NCBI RefSeq assembly: GCF_009708215.1
Contig: NZ_CP046175.1
Coordinates: forward strand, 4,712,001-4,776,000
Length of the DNA: 64,000 bases
Direction of reading: 5' to 3'
From: Occultella kanbiaonis
GTDB lineage: Bacteria > Actinomycetota > Actinomycetes > Actinomycetales > Beutenbergiaceae
Both the position numbers and the translations under genes were made by a program. Positions 42,557 through 52,082 of this stretch are shown here, one piece after another. The notes under the pieces were generated by a model. That model searched no databases, had not been told where the DNA came from, and worked only from the letters and a program-made list of their open reading frames with translations. How positions within the stretch are numbered: position 1 is the first letter of the stretch; every line of letters starts with the position of its first letter.

Positions 42557-43095
42557 GGCCCACTCCCGGGTTCGGCGCGTGCGGAGAACTCGGCCGAGGC
42601 CATCAGCCCAGCGGCCCCGAACGGGCCCGCGTCCACGGGTGCGCTGACGCGGACCACCACCCACCCGTCGGCGGACGTGACCGAGACCTGAGCCTGCTCG
42701 CCGGCGAGGTCGGAGGCGATGGCTGCCACCTCCGCCTCACCGGAGCCGAGTGCGGCCGCGCGGGCACCCGCACGAGCGGCGTCCGTGCACCGCACCTGGG
42801 CGGTCGCCGCCGCCGCAACGAGCAGGACGGCGACCAGCACCAGGACGACGGCGGGCAGCACGATCGCGAACTCGGCCGTGACCGAGCCCTGCTCGCGCTG
42901 CCCAACGCCCGGCACGCCGCGGGAGTGGCCGTGTCCGGGCCTGATGCGGCCCGTGCGGCCTGCTAGGCCCCGACCGACCCGGCTCCGACCGGCCAGGCTC
43001 CGACCGACCCGGCTCCGACCGACCCGGCTCCGACCGACCCGGCTCCGACCGGCCTGACTCCGACCGGCCTGGCCACTCTTCCCGGGTGCCTGCAC
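42553..43095 (-). CDS. TadE family pseudopilin
   Basis: A TadE-like protein. The core begins REQGSVTAEFAIVLPAVVLV, the classic pseudopilin signature with conserved Glu in the helix start, and continues into QVRCTDAARAGARAAALG. From GTG 43095 it has 180 residues, of which the first 50 are Arg/Ser/Val/Gly repeats (RSRVG) encoded by a 15-base tandem array. That start lies three bases after the DUF4244 stop. GTG 42915 would give a conventional 120-residue TadE but leaves a 180-base gap and has no ribosome site. TadE proteins are minor pilins of Flp pili. The start is uncertain. Confidence 0.8.
   Translation of the reverse strand: MQAPGKSGQAGRSQAGRSRVGRSRVGRSRVGRSLAGRSRVGRGLAGRTGRIRPGHGHSRGVPGVGQREQGSVTAEFAIVLPAVVLVLVAVLLVAAAATAQVRCTDAARAGARAAALGSGEAEVAAIASDLAGEQAQVSVTSADGWVVVRVSAPVDAGPFGAAGLMASAEFSARAEPGSGP
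42970..43074. repeat. 15-bp repeat array B in the 5' part of tadE
   Basis: Seven consecutive 15-base units of the form CCGACCGACCCGGCT begin at 42970, 42985, 43000, 43015, 43030, 43045 and 43060. On the minus strand they encode the RSRVG/RSLAG pentapeptides at the TadE N-terminus. Confidence 0.9.
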
Positions 43096-43098
43096 GGA

Positions 43099-43332
43099 TC
43101 AGCCGCCCACCGACAGCGCCTGCCGGATGATCCCGAGCAGGAGCCCGCGGACCTCGTCGCTGCGCAGGATCACCAGGAGCAACCCGGCGAAGGCCACGGC
43201 CGCCAGGGTGGCGATGGCGTACTCCGCGGTGGCCATCCCCGCCTCAGCCGTGCGCCGCACCAGCACGTACCGACGCCGCAGACCCGACACGAAGCGGCGC
43301 CACGCCGCGGCTCCGAACTTGGCGATTCTCAT
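43099..43332 (-). CDS. DUF4244 Flp-type pilin
   Basis: A 77-residue protein with a basic N-terminus, the processing-like motif AGMATAEYAIATLAAVAFAG and one membrane helix. This is the DUF4244 signature, the actinobacterial Flp-type major pilin precursor, with the Glu five residues after the presumed cleavage site. ATG 43332 has GAGAGGAAG just upstream; the longer upstream frame is rejected. It sits between TadC and TadE as expected for the prepilin gene (Rv3656c by position in M. tuberculosis). No prepilin peptidase is encoded in the window. Confidence 0.88.
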   Translation of the reverse strand: MRIAKFGAAAWRRFVSGLRRRYVLVRRTAEAGMATAEYAIATLAAVAFAGLLLVILRSDEVRGLLLGIIRQALSVGG

Positions 43333-43467
43333 GTTCTTCCTCTCGTCTCCGGGATCGGCCGACCCCGTCCTGCCTCCACTGTGGGCGCTGCCACCGCCAG
43401 CGGCTCTGGGCGCCGGGGCTCCTGTGGACGGCCGGGCATCGGCCGTCTCGCGGTGGGTCACTGGAGC

Positions 43468-44073
43468 TCAGGGCCCGAGCAGGTCGAGCCCTGTCGACAG
43501 CAGCACCGGGACCAGCCCGAGCAGGATGAAGGACGGGAGCAGGCACAGCCCGAGTGGGAGGACCAACTGCACACCCAGTCGGGCCGCGGCCTCCCGGGCG
43601 CTCGCGCCCCGGCGAGCACGGACCCCTTCCGCGGCTTGGCGCAGGCCTGCTCCGGGCGCCACGCCGTCGCACCAGGCGGGGGCCAGCGCCCGAGACACCG
43701 CAGCCCAACCGTCGTCGACGCCGAGCCAGGCCTGATCCCAGTCGGCACCGAGCCGGAGGGCGCCGGCGACGCGCCGGAGCGGCTCACCCTGCTCGGCCGG
43801 CAGCGCATGTCCAAGGGCATCGAGCGCGGCGGGGATCGAGACGCCGGCGGTGAGCGCCGCGTCGAGCAGGTCGAGCACCACCGCGGGATCGACGACCGGG
43901 CCGGACTCCCGGTGCCGACGTCGTAACGGGAGCCGGCTGTGCGCCGGCTCGCCGGTCCTTGACGCTGCCGTTGTGGGCCGCGCGGACGGTGCGTACGCGA
44001 GTGGTACGCGTCGCAGCGCCCACGGCACCGCCGCGAGCACCATCAGCACGGCGGCGAGCCACGCCGGACTCAT
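43468..44073 (-). CDS. Type II secretion system F-domain protein, TadC-like
   Basis: A 201-residue inner membrane platform protein. It has an N-terminal helix (MSPAWLAAVLMVLAAVPWAL), a T2SF cytosolic domain (LLDAALTAGVSIPAALDALG), a QAAEGVRARRGASAREAAAR loop and two C-terminal helices ending PSFILLGLVPVLLSTGLDL. ATG 44073 overlaps the TadB stop as TGATG. With TadB it forms the platform through which the TadA ATPase drives pilus assembly. It is short for TadC (often about 300), as usual for the actinobacterial version. Confidence 0.88.
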   Translation of the reverse strand: MSPAWLAAVLMVLAAVPWALRRVPLAYAPSARPTTAASRTGEPAHSRLPLRRRHRESGPVVDPAVVLDLLDAALTAGVSIPAALDALGHALPAEQGEPLRRVAGALRLGADWDQAWLGVDDGWAAVSRALAPAWCDGVAPGAGLRQAAEGVRARRGASAREAAARLGVQLVLPLGLCLLPSFILLGLVPVLLSTGLDLLGP

Positions 44074-44882
44074 CACGCACCCGCTCGTTCGGCTCGACGC
44101 ACCAGCGTCGCGACCCACCGCCGGCCGACCACGACCAGTCCGACCCCGAGCACGAGGCACCAGCCGCCGATCCCGCCGCCGAGCAGCACGCCGAGCGGAT
44201 CGGCACCGAGGCCCGTGCCGAGCAGCACGCCGGCCAGCGGCAGCCAGGCGAGCAGTCGTGCCGTCGACCTGGGGCCGGCGAGCGCAGCGCGCCGGGCCGA
44301 GGCCGCCTCGGCCGACTCGACGAGCCCACTCGCACAGCGCTCGAGGACATCGGCCAGCGGCGTGCCCACGCGATGGGCGATCCGGCAGGCAGCGATGGCA
44401 CCGGCCACCTGTGCCTCGTCCGCGCCGTGCCCCACCCGTTCGGCGAGTTCCGTGAGCGGATCCGGGACGCCCGACGGCCCGCGGTCGCCCGCCATCCATG
44501 ACTCGTCCGCGCCCGGCGAGGTCCGCGCGGCGGGTGGTCGGGGCCGCACGGCGAGGGAATGGACCACCGGGTCCGCGGCCGAGGCGGGTCCGACCATGCC
44601 GGTGCTCGCAAGCGCCCGTTCCCACGCGGACTCGACGTCGGACCCGGACCGCAGCCTCGCGGCGACCTCCACGAGCACCTCACCGATGAGGATCGGTCGG
44701 TCGCGCGGCCTCCAGAGACCTCGTCGCGGCGCGCGGCGGCCGGGCCCGGCGCTCGAGCGTCGATCCGCGCGGCCGCGCGGACGACCCCGGTCCTGCGGAC
44801 GCGCGGGTGTGCCACGGTGACCGGGCGCCGTCAGCAGCCACACGGCCAGGACACACAGCACGGCCCCGAGCACCCCGCTCAC
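44073..44882 (-). CDS. Type II secretion system F-domain protein, TadB-like
   Basis: A 269-residue inner membrane platform protein with one N-terminal helix (SGVLGAVLCVLAVWLLTAP), an Arg/Pro/Gly-rich linker and a T2SF-type domain (CRIAHRVGTPLADVLERCAS). Two C-terminal helices end GGWCLVLGVGLVVVGRRW. GTG 44882 overlaps the tadA stop by GTGA. It pairs with the TadC-like protein. Confidence 0.88.
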   Translation of the reverse strand: MSGVLGAVLCVLAVWLLTAPGHRGTPARPQDRGRPRGRADRRSSAGPGRRAPRRGLWRPRDRPILIGEVLVEVAARLRSGSDVESAWERALASTGMVGPASAADPVVHSLAVRPRPPAARTSPGADESWMAGDRGPSGVPDPLTELAERVGHGADEAQVAGAIAACRIAHRVGTPLADVLERCASGLVESAEAASARRAALAGPRSTARLLAWLPLAGVLLGTGLGADPLGVLLGGGIGGWCLVLGVGLVVVGRRWVATLVRRAERAGA

Positions 44883-46108
44883 CGTGCCGCGTCCAACCGC
44901 TCGGCGAGCGCCGGCCAGCCCGGTCCCCAGCGCCACCCGCCGCGGCCGTCACGACCCATCGCGACCTCGCAGCGCATGCCGTCACCGCCGTCGGGCGAGA
45001 GCACCGCGACCTGATCCACGTGACGACGGCCCTCGGTCCGGCGCAGGTGCACCACCGCGTCGAACGCACTGAGCGCCTGGATCGCGACTGCTGCCGGACT
45101 CAGCCCGGCGAGTGTGCCGAGCGCGGCGAGGCGGGCCGGAACATCGGTGGCCGCGTTGGCGTGCACCGTGGCCAACCCGCCGTCATGGCCGGTGTTGAGG
45201 GCACCGAGCACCTCCCGGACCTCGGCTCCACGACACTCCCCCAGCACCAGCCGGTCCGGGCGCATCCGCATCGCCGTGCGCACCAGGTAGTCCAGCCCGA
45301 TCCCGCCGACGCCCTGCACGTTCGGCCGTCGGACCTGCAGGTGCACCACGTGCGGGTGGTCCGGCGCCAGCTCCGCCGCCTCTTCGATGCACACGATCCG
45401 TTCGTTCGGCGGCACCAGCGAGAGCATGCTGGCCAGGAGCGTGGTCTTGCCGCTGCCGGTGGCGCCGCTGACCAGAACGTTCGCGCGCACGCGCACGAGC
45501 TGGGCGAGGATCTGCGCGGACCGGTCGTCGAGGAACCCGTCCTCGACCAGTTCAGCGAGCCGGAACGCCCGACGGCGGACCGTGCGTAGCGAGATCAACG
45601 CACCTTCCGCGCTGAGCGGGGCAAGCACGGCGTGCAGGCGGGTGCCGTCCGGAAGTCGTCCCTCCGCAACGGGCGCGGCGTCATCCAGCCTCTGGCCGGC
45701 GACGGCGGCGAGCCGGGTGGCGAGGGTGCGGATGTCGCCGAGACCCGCCGCCGGGACCCGGCGCAGGCCGTCGCCGCGATCCACCCAGACACCGTGGTCG
45801 GCATTCACGAGGACGTCGGTCACCCGGGGGTCGTCGAGCAGCGGCTGCAGCACCGGGCCGGCGCCGAGGAGTTCGGCCCTGGCGTCCCGCTCCAGCGTGA
45901 TCAGGTCACGGTCGCCGATCGGGCTGGAGGTCTCCCGGACCGCCCTGGTGACCCGGCCGGGGTCCGGCTCCTGGTGGCTCCCGAGCAGCCGGTCGCGCAC
46001 CTGATCGACCCCAGCCTTCGCCATCGGCAGCCGATCGCCCACCTGGTTGGCACCGGTGTTCGCCAGCGGCGGCCGATCGGGTACCCGGGCGGCCCTCGTG
46101 CTCGTCAT
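44879..46108 (-). CDS. TadA-type secretion/pilus ATPase
   Basis: A 409-residue VirB11/TadA ATPase that powers Flp pilus assembly. Walker A is SGATGSGKTTLLASML, the Asp box VCIEEAAELAPDHPHVV, Walker B RPDRLVLGECRGAEV and the His box LATVHANAATDVP. The first 60 residues are a variable extension. It is the second gene of the operon, 12 bases after the Ssd/CpaE-like gene, whose product may localise it. No other ATPase is needed, so this single motor probably serves assembly and any retraction. Confidence 0.94.
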   Translation of the reverse strand: MTSTRAARVPDRPPLANTGANQVGDRLPMAKAGVDQVRDRLLGSHQEPDPGRVTRAVRETSSPIGDRDLITLERDARAELLGAGPVLQPLLDDPRVTDVLVNADHGVWVDRGDGLRRVPAAGLGDIRTLATRLAAVAGQRLDDAAPVAEGRLPDGTRLHAVLAPLSAEGALISLRTVRRRAFRLAELVEDGFLDDRSAQILAQLVRVRANVLVSGATGSGKTTLLASMLSLVPPNERIVCIEEAAELAPDHPHVVHLQVRRPNVQGVGGIGLDYLVRTAMRMRPDRLVLGECRGAEVREVLGALNTGHDGGLATVHANAATDVPARLAALGTLAGLSPAAVAIQALSAFDAVVHLRRTEGRRHVDQVAVLSPDGGDGMRCEVAMGRDGRGGWRWGPGWPALAERLDAAR

Positions 46109-46120
46109 CGTCGGTGCCGA

Positions 46121-47137
46121 TCAGTCGGCGAGGCCGAGTGCGCCGACGAGCGTGCGTGCGCCGCGGATCAGCGGACCTCGGCGCTGTTCACCCGGCGCGA
46201 CACCCCGTTCGACGGCGGCCGCGAGGGACCGTTCGGGGCGCATGGTCAGCTCCAGCGGCAGCTCGCAGGCCCGGGCGATCTCCTGGGCGGTCAGCCCGCC
46301 GGGCGCCGGGCCCCGGACCACCAGGCGTACGTCCGCGCCGGTCAGCGCGCGGGCCAGCACCTGCGCACCCGCGGCGGACGCGACATCACAGGTCGCCGCC
46401 ACGAGGACCACGTCGCAGAAGGGCACCCAGTTGGCCTCGCCGGACTCGGCCGCACCTCGGGCGAGATCGAGGACGAGGACGTCGTGACCGGCGGCCAGCG
46501 CCTCGAGGACGGGGATCTCAGCCCCCTGTGACGGGCCGCCCCGCCAGTCCGCGGACAGCACGTGCACCCCGTGCCACACCGGGAGCGCCACCGAGAGCGA
46601 TTCGGAGTCGAAGCCGCCCCGGTCCCCGGCGAGGTCGCCCCAGCGGACCCCGCCCTCGTGCTCGATGCCCAGGATCAGCTCCACGCCCGCCCCGCTCAGG
46701 TCCAGATCCGCGAGGGCCACACCCAACCCGGCATCCGCGCAGGCACGGGCCAGCGCGGTGGCCAGCGCCGAGGTGCCCACGCCGCCACGGGCGCCGATCA
46801 CGCCGACCACCTGCGCACGCCGCGTCCGGGTCGCGGCACGTGCCCGGGCGAGCACCTGCTCGGCGGCACCCGGCAGCACGAGGCACGCTCCGCCGTCGGG
46901 CGCGGCTGCCCCGGGCACCACACTCACCCACGCGGACCGGTGCCGGACCTCGGTCCACGACGGGTCCTGCGGACCCCACTCGGTGGCGCTGTCGAGCAGC
47001 AGACCGGCCTCCGGCGGCCCGGCGGCGGGCGGGTGGATCGCCAGCGGCACCCCGGCGAGCGAGGTCACCGCCCGCACCTGCTCGATCAGGGCGGCGTCGG
47101 CCGAACGCAGGGCGATGATCGGTTGCTCCAGGGACAC
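46121..47137 (-). CDS. Ssd / CpaE-like P-loop ATPase of the Tad operon
   Basis: A 338-residue MinD/ParA-fold protein. The deviant Walker A reads VIGARGGVGTSALATALARA (Gly-Gly-Val-Gly-Thr, with no signature Lys before the Thr), and an ALADLDLSGAGVELILG segment follows. The first 110 residues resemble a receiver-like domain. In M. tuberculosis the counterpart Rv3660c was described as septum site-determining protein Ssd; CpaE-type proteins position the pilus apparatus. GTG 47137 has GAGGAG six bases upstream and heads the seven-gene operon. Replacement of the P-loop Lys suggests altered or lost ATP hydrolysis. Confidence 0.87.
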   Translation of the reverse strand: MSLEQPIIALRSADAALIEQVRAVTSLAGVPLAIHPPAAGPPEAGLLLDSATEWGPQDPSWTEVRHRSAWVSVVPGAAAPDGGACLVLPGAAEQVLARARAATRTRRAQVVGVIGARGGVGTSALATALARACADAGLGVALADLDLSGAGVELILGIEHEGGVRWGDLAGDRGGFDSESLSVALPVWHGVHVLSADWRGGPSQGAEIPVLEALAAGHDVLVLDLARGAAESGEANWVPFCDVVLVAATCDVASAAGAQVLARALTGADVRLVVRGPAPGGLTAQEIARACELPLELTMRPERSLAAAVERGVAPGEQRRGPLIRGARTLVGALGLAD

Positions 47138-47540
47138 CGTGACTCCTCGGGTCGGGCCTTGAGCGTGCCCCGTGCGGCCACGCCGTCGCCGCCCCGATCA
47201 CCCCGTTGTGGACGGTGAGGGGTCGGGGATCGCCTGTGGACACGATCGTCGATCCCTTCCCAACCCCAGCCCGAGGGAGTAGAAATGGAGGACAACTCCA
47301 GCAGCGGCGAGTACCCACGCGCGATAGGTCCACGAATAGGACCGGGCGACCGGGATCCGTCCCGTAGCGACCCGTACCGGATATGCACGCTTGATCGCTC
47401 GTACGCCACTGAAGGTGACAACGGCGCCCCTGGGGCGCCGTTGTTGCGTGATTCCGGTGCCCCGCCGGTTCGGCGCGCCCTCCGGATCCGCACCGTCCAC
47501 CTCGCTACGGTGACTCCACACGACGATCTTGGAGGATCCA
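47138..47540. other. Intergenic region between ssd and the acidic membrane protein
   Basis: A divergent gap of about 400 bases. It holds the upstream region of the Tad operon (minus), a perfect 13-base-pair hairpin at 47418-47444, a weaker inverted repeat GGGATCG/CGATCCC (47226-47232 and 47250-47256), and a possible -10 TACGGT (47506-47511) for the plus gene. An open frame begins at ATG 47285 after a GAGGGAG site but overlaps the next gene and has no recognisable features. Confidence 0.45.
47418..47444. terminator. Perfect 13-bp hairpin (terminator or RNA element)
   Basis: ACAACGGCGCCCC (47418-47430) and GGGGCGCCGTTGT (47432-47444) are exact complements around a single T, so the RNA would fold with a tiny loop. 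No gene ends nearby on either strand. It may terminate a short untranslated RNA starting upstream, or insulate the divergent genes. Confidence 0.5.
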
Positions 47541-48773
47541 GTGAGCACCGACCCGCCCAGTACCGGTGACAAGGACGAGGTGAACCCCGCACCCGCCGAC
47601 GACACCACCGCGACTCCAGACGCGCCCACGCAGGGCGGCGTGCTGCCCAGCCCGTCGAGGGCCACCGGTCGGGCGGAGCCCGCCGCGTCCTCGGACCCGA
47701 CCGCCGAGCCGGTCGACCGCGGTCTCGACGAGTCCGTCGCGCCGGTCTCCGAGACCGACCTCGCCGATGAGCCCAAGGCTGCCGGTACCGACCTGCCCGC
47801 CGCCGAACCGGTGACAGCCGCCGAACCGGTGACAGCCGCCGAACCGGTGACCGCAGCCGGGACGACCCTGCCCGCCGCGAGCGAGCCCCCGACCGCCACG
47901 ACCAGCCCCGTCGAGGACACCCCCCGGGCCCTCGACGCCGACGAACCCCTGGAGGACGACGTGCCCCCTGCCCCCACCCGCGAGGAGGACGAGGCGGTCC
48001 GCGCCGAGCGAGCGCGCCGGTTCGGCCGCCCCTCCGCCGAGAGCGCCGCATCCGCCGACGAGGCCGGCACGACCGCCGTCGGCCCCACCGCGGCCGGCAC
48101 GACGGCCGCCGGCACGACCTCGACCGACGCCACGGGCAGCGACGCCGGCGCCATCGCGGCCGGCACCACCGCCGGTGTCGCGGCCGGCACCGCCACCGAG
48201 GCGGACACCGTGGGCCCGGTGACACCGTCCGAGACCGCGGCCCGCGGGGCGGACGACCCCTTCGAGGACTGGGACGACGGCCCGCAGTCCCGTACCAGCG
48301 CGCACTGGTGGGGCATCCTCATCGCCGTCGTGTTCACCCCGGTCGCGTGGTACCTCATCGCCGACGGCGGTGACCGCATCGCGCACGCGCAGAACACGAA
48401 TCTCGACCAGATCAACGTGGCCGGGTTCATCGAGCTCGGCGGGGGCATCCTCGCGCTCATCGCGCTCTTCATCGCGGCCCGTTGGTCCTCGGTGGGCTCG
48501 ATCATCGTGGGCTCGGTCGGCGTGGTGGTCGGCGCCGCGTTCCTCGCCGTGCCCCGCTTCGTCCTGGACTTCCTGGACGAGCAGGCCGCCCCGGTCTTCG
48601 AGCGGCTCCAGCAGTTCGGCACGAACATCTACGACCACCTCCTGTCCGACGGCCAGACCGGTCGCCTGGTGGCCTACGGCATCGTCCTGATCTTCACCGG
48701 CGTGGTCTCCCACGGAGCCCGCCGACAGGGTCGCCGCGAGGAACGACGCAAGACCGCAGTCGGACTCGACTGA
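47541..48773 (+). CDS. Acidic disordered / four-helix membrane protein
   Basis: A 410-residue protein with no recognised family. Residues 1-250 are acidic and rich in Ala, Thr, Pro, Glu and Asp, with AAEPVT repeats, clearly disordered. The C-terminal 160 residues hold four helices (about 259-280, 297-318, 321-345 and 375-395) and a basic end (RRQGRREERRKTAVGLD). The GTG start at 47541 has GGAGG five bases upstream. A strong hairpin terminator follows 15 bases after the stop, so it is monocistronic. Function unknown; the layout resembles actinobacterial envelope proteins with long cytosolic tails. Confidence 0.82.
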   Translation: MSTDPPSTGDKDEVNPAPADDTTATPDAPTQGGVLPSPSRATGRAEPAASSDPTAEPVDRGLDESVAPVSETDLADEPKAAGTDLPAAEPVTAAEPVTAAEPVTAAGTTLPAASEPPTATTSPVEDTPRALDADEPLEDDVPPAPTREEDEAVRAERARRFGRPSAESAASADEAGTTAVGPTAAGTTAAGTTSTDATGSDAGAIAAGTTAGVAAGTATEADTVGPVTPSETAARGADDPFEDWDDGPQSRTSAHWWGILIAVVFTPVAWYLIADGGDRIAHAQNTNLDQINVAGFIELGGGILALIALFIAARWSSVGSIIVGSVGVVVGAAFLAVPRFVLDFLDEQAAPVFERLQQFGTNIYDHLLSDGQTGRLVAYGIVLIFTGVVSHGARRQGRREERRKTAVGLD

Positions 48774-48787
48774 TCCCCACCGACCCC

Positions 48788-48825
48788 ACGGGACGGTCCG
48801 GTGCCTCGGCGCCGGGCCGTCCCGT
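48788..48825 (+). terminator. Terminator of the acidic membrane protein gene
   Basis: ACGGGACGG (48788-48796) and CCGTCCCGT (48817-48825) form a 9-base-pair stem, extended inside by a nested CCGG/CCGG pairing. It follows the stop at 48773 by 14 bases. Confidence 0.72.
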
Positions 48826-48925
48826 TCGTCGTCGTCCCGTAGTTGGGACCGGCCCGCCGGTGCCTGCGCGATGGGCATAGGCTGACCCGCGAAACCATGC
48901 ACCGTCGATGTTGCTCGGAGGAACC

Positions 48926-50917
<1,992 letters not shown>

Positions 50918-50921
50918 CCGG

Positions 50922-50937
50922 ACCCGGCGGGCCGGGT
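50922..50937 (+). terminator. Compact terminator after acsA
   Basis: ACCCGGC and GCCGGGT (50922-50928 and 50931-50937) are perfect arms around GG, four bases after the acsA stop. No U tract follows. Confidence 0.5.
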
Positions 50938-51011
50938 GCTCGCGATCGCCCACGCCGGGCGCGAGATCGTGAACACCCGCCTGCCGCGGTGTTGGGATAG
51001 CCTCAGGACCC

Positions 51012-51920
51012 GTGACCGTCGACCCCTCGATCATCCTCGGCGAGGGCCCCTGGACCCACCGGATGGTCGCCGCCAACGGCGGCCGGTTCCACGTGGCGCT
51101 GGCCGGCCCTGACGACGGTGACGCCCCCCTGGTGGTGCTGCTGCACGCCTTCCCGCAGTTCTGGTGGGCCTGGCGTGCGCAACTGCCGATGCTCGCCGAC
51201 GCCGGCTACCGGGTCGCGGCGATGGACCTGCGCGGCTTCGCCGGGTCGGACAAGCCGCCGTCGGGCCACGACACGCCTTCGATGGTCGCCGACGTGAGCG
51301 GCGTGATCCGGTCCCTCGGCGCCACGCAGGCCGTGGTCGTGGGGCACGGGATCGGTGGTCAGGTGGCGTGGTCAATGCCGAGCATGGCGCCGCGCGTCAC
51401 CCGGGCCATCGGCGTGGTCGGCGCGCCGCACCCGGTGTTCCTGCACTCGTGGTCCCATCGCGCGGCGCCGGCCGGGACGATCGGCAGGCTGGCGAAGTTC
51501 CAGGTGCCGTGGTTCCCGGAGCACTCGCTCACCCGCGGCGATCTGGTCGCGCGGCTGCTGCACGCCTGGGGCGCGCCCGGTTGGAAGAGCCCGGACGTCG
51601 ACCTGTACACGGACGCGATGCGGCTGCCATTCGTGGCCCACAGCGCGATGGAACAGATCCGCTGGTTGGTGCGCTCCACGCCGCGTACCGACGGCCGCCG
51701 GTTCCGGTCCGCGGTCTCCGCACCGGTGGCGGTACCGGTGCTGTCCCTCCACGGTGCCAAGGACGGGAACCTGCCACCACGCGCCTGTCGCCGCGACATC
51801 GAGATGGTCACCGCCCGGTACAGCCGGGTAGTGGTCGACGGCGCAGGTCACTTCGTGCCGGAGGAGTCACCCGAGGAGGTGGGTGAGTTGTTGCTCGCCT
51901 GGCTCGCCGAGCTGCCCTGA
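51012..51920 (+). CDS. Alpha/beta hydrolase fold protein lacking the nucleophile
   Basis: A 302-residue alpha/beta hydrolase of the epoxide hydrolase-like group. The oxyanion loop is LLHAFPQFWWAWRAQLPMLA. The nucleophile elbow reads VVGHGIGGQVAW, with Gly where Asp or Ser is expected (GHDWGG or GHSMGG). The acid (LHGAKDGNLPP) and the catalytic His (VDGAGHFVPEE) are present. The enzyme is therefore probably inactive as a hydrolase, or uses another mechanism. It starts at GTG 51012, eight bases after a TAGCCT that may be a -10, so a leaderless transcript is possible. It lies between acsA and crp. Confidence 0.85.
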   Translation: MTVDPSIILGEGPWTHRMVAANGGRFHVALAGPDDGDAPLVVLLHAFPQFWWAWRAQLPMLADAGYRVAAMDLRGFAGSDKPPSGHDTPSMVADVSGVIRSLGATQAVVVGHGIGGQVAWSMPSMAPRVTRAIGVVGAPHPVFLHSWSHRAAPAGTIGRLAKFQVPWFPEHSLTRGDLVARLLHAWGAPGWKSPDVDLYTDAMRLPFVAHSAMEQIRWLVRSTPRTDGRRFRSAVSAPVAVPVLSLHGAKDGNLPPRACRRDIEMVTARYSRVVVDGAGHFVPEESPEEVGELLLAWLAELP

Positions 51921-52032
51921 GGCGACCCGCCGCTCCGAGTGGCGTTGGCGGTGGGCCAGCAACCGCCCTAATGTGGCGCACGGACACGCTGGGCCTGTCA
52001 CGGTCTGCCCCAAGTCCGGGCGGGTGGCAGAC

Positions 52033-52048
52033 TGTGGTTTACCTCACA
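52033..52048 (+). promoter_or_regulatory. Crp/GlxR binding-site candidate upstream of crp
   Basis: TGTGGTTTACCTCACA matches the Crp/GlxR consensus TGTGA-N6-TCACA with one mismatch. It ends 34 bases before the crp start codon, where a bound dimer would overlap the promoter and allow autoregulation. Confidence 0.7.
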
Positions 52049-52082
52049 CGCCTGCCCGTTGGGCAACGAACAGGGAGATTCG

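Noticed and set aside
47285-47569. Open frame of 94 codons with a GAGGGAG site upstream of ATG 47285
   Set aside because: It runs through the perfect hairpin, overlaps the start of the next gene in another frame and shows no domain or hydrophobic pattern. I treat it as non-coding pending transcript data.
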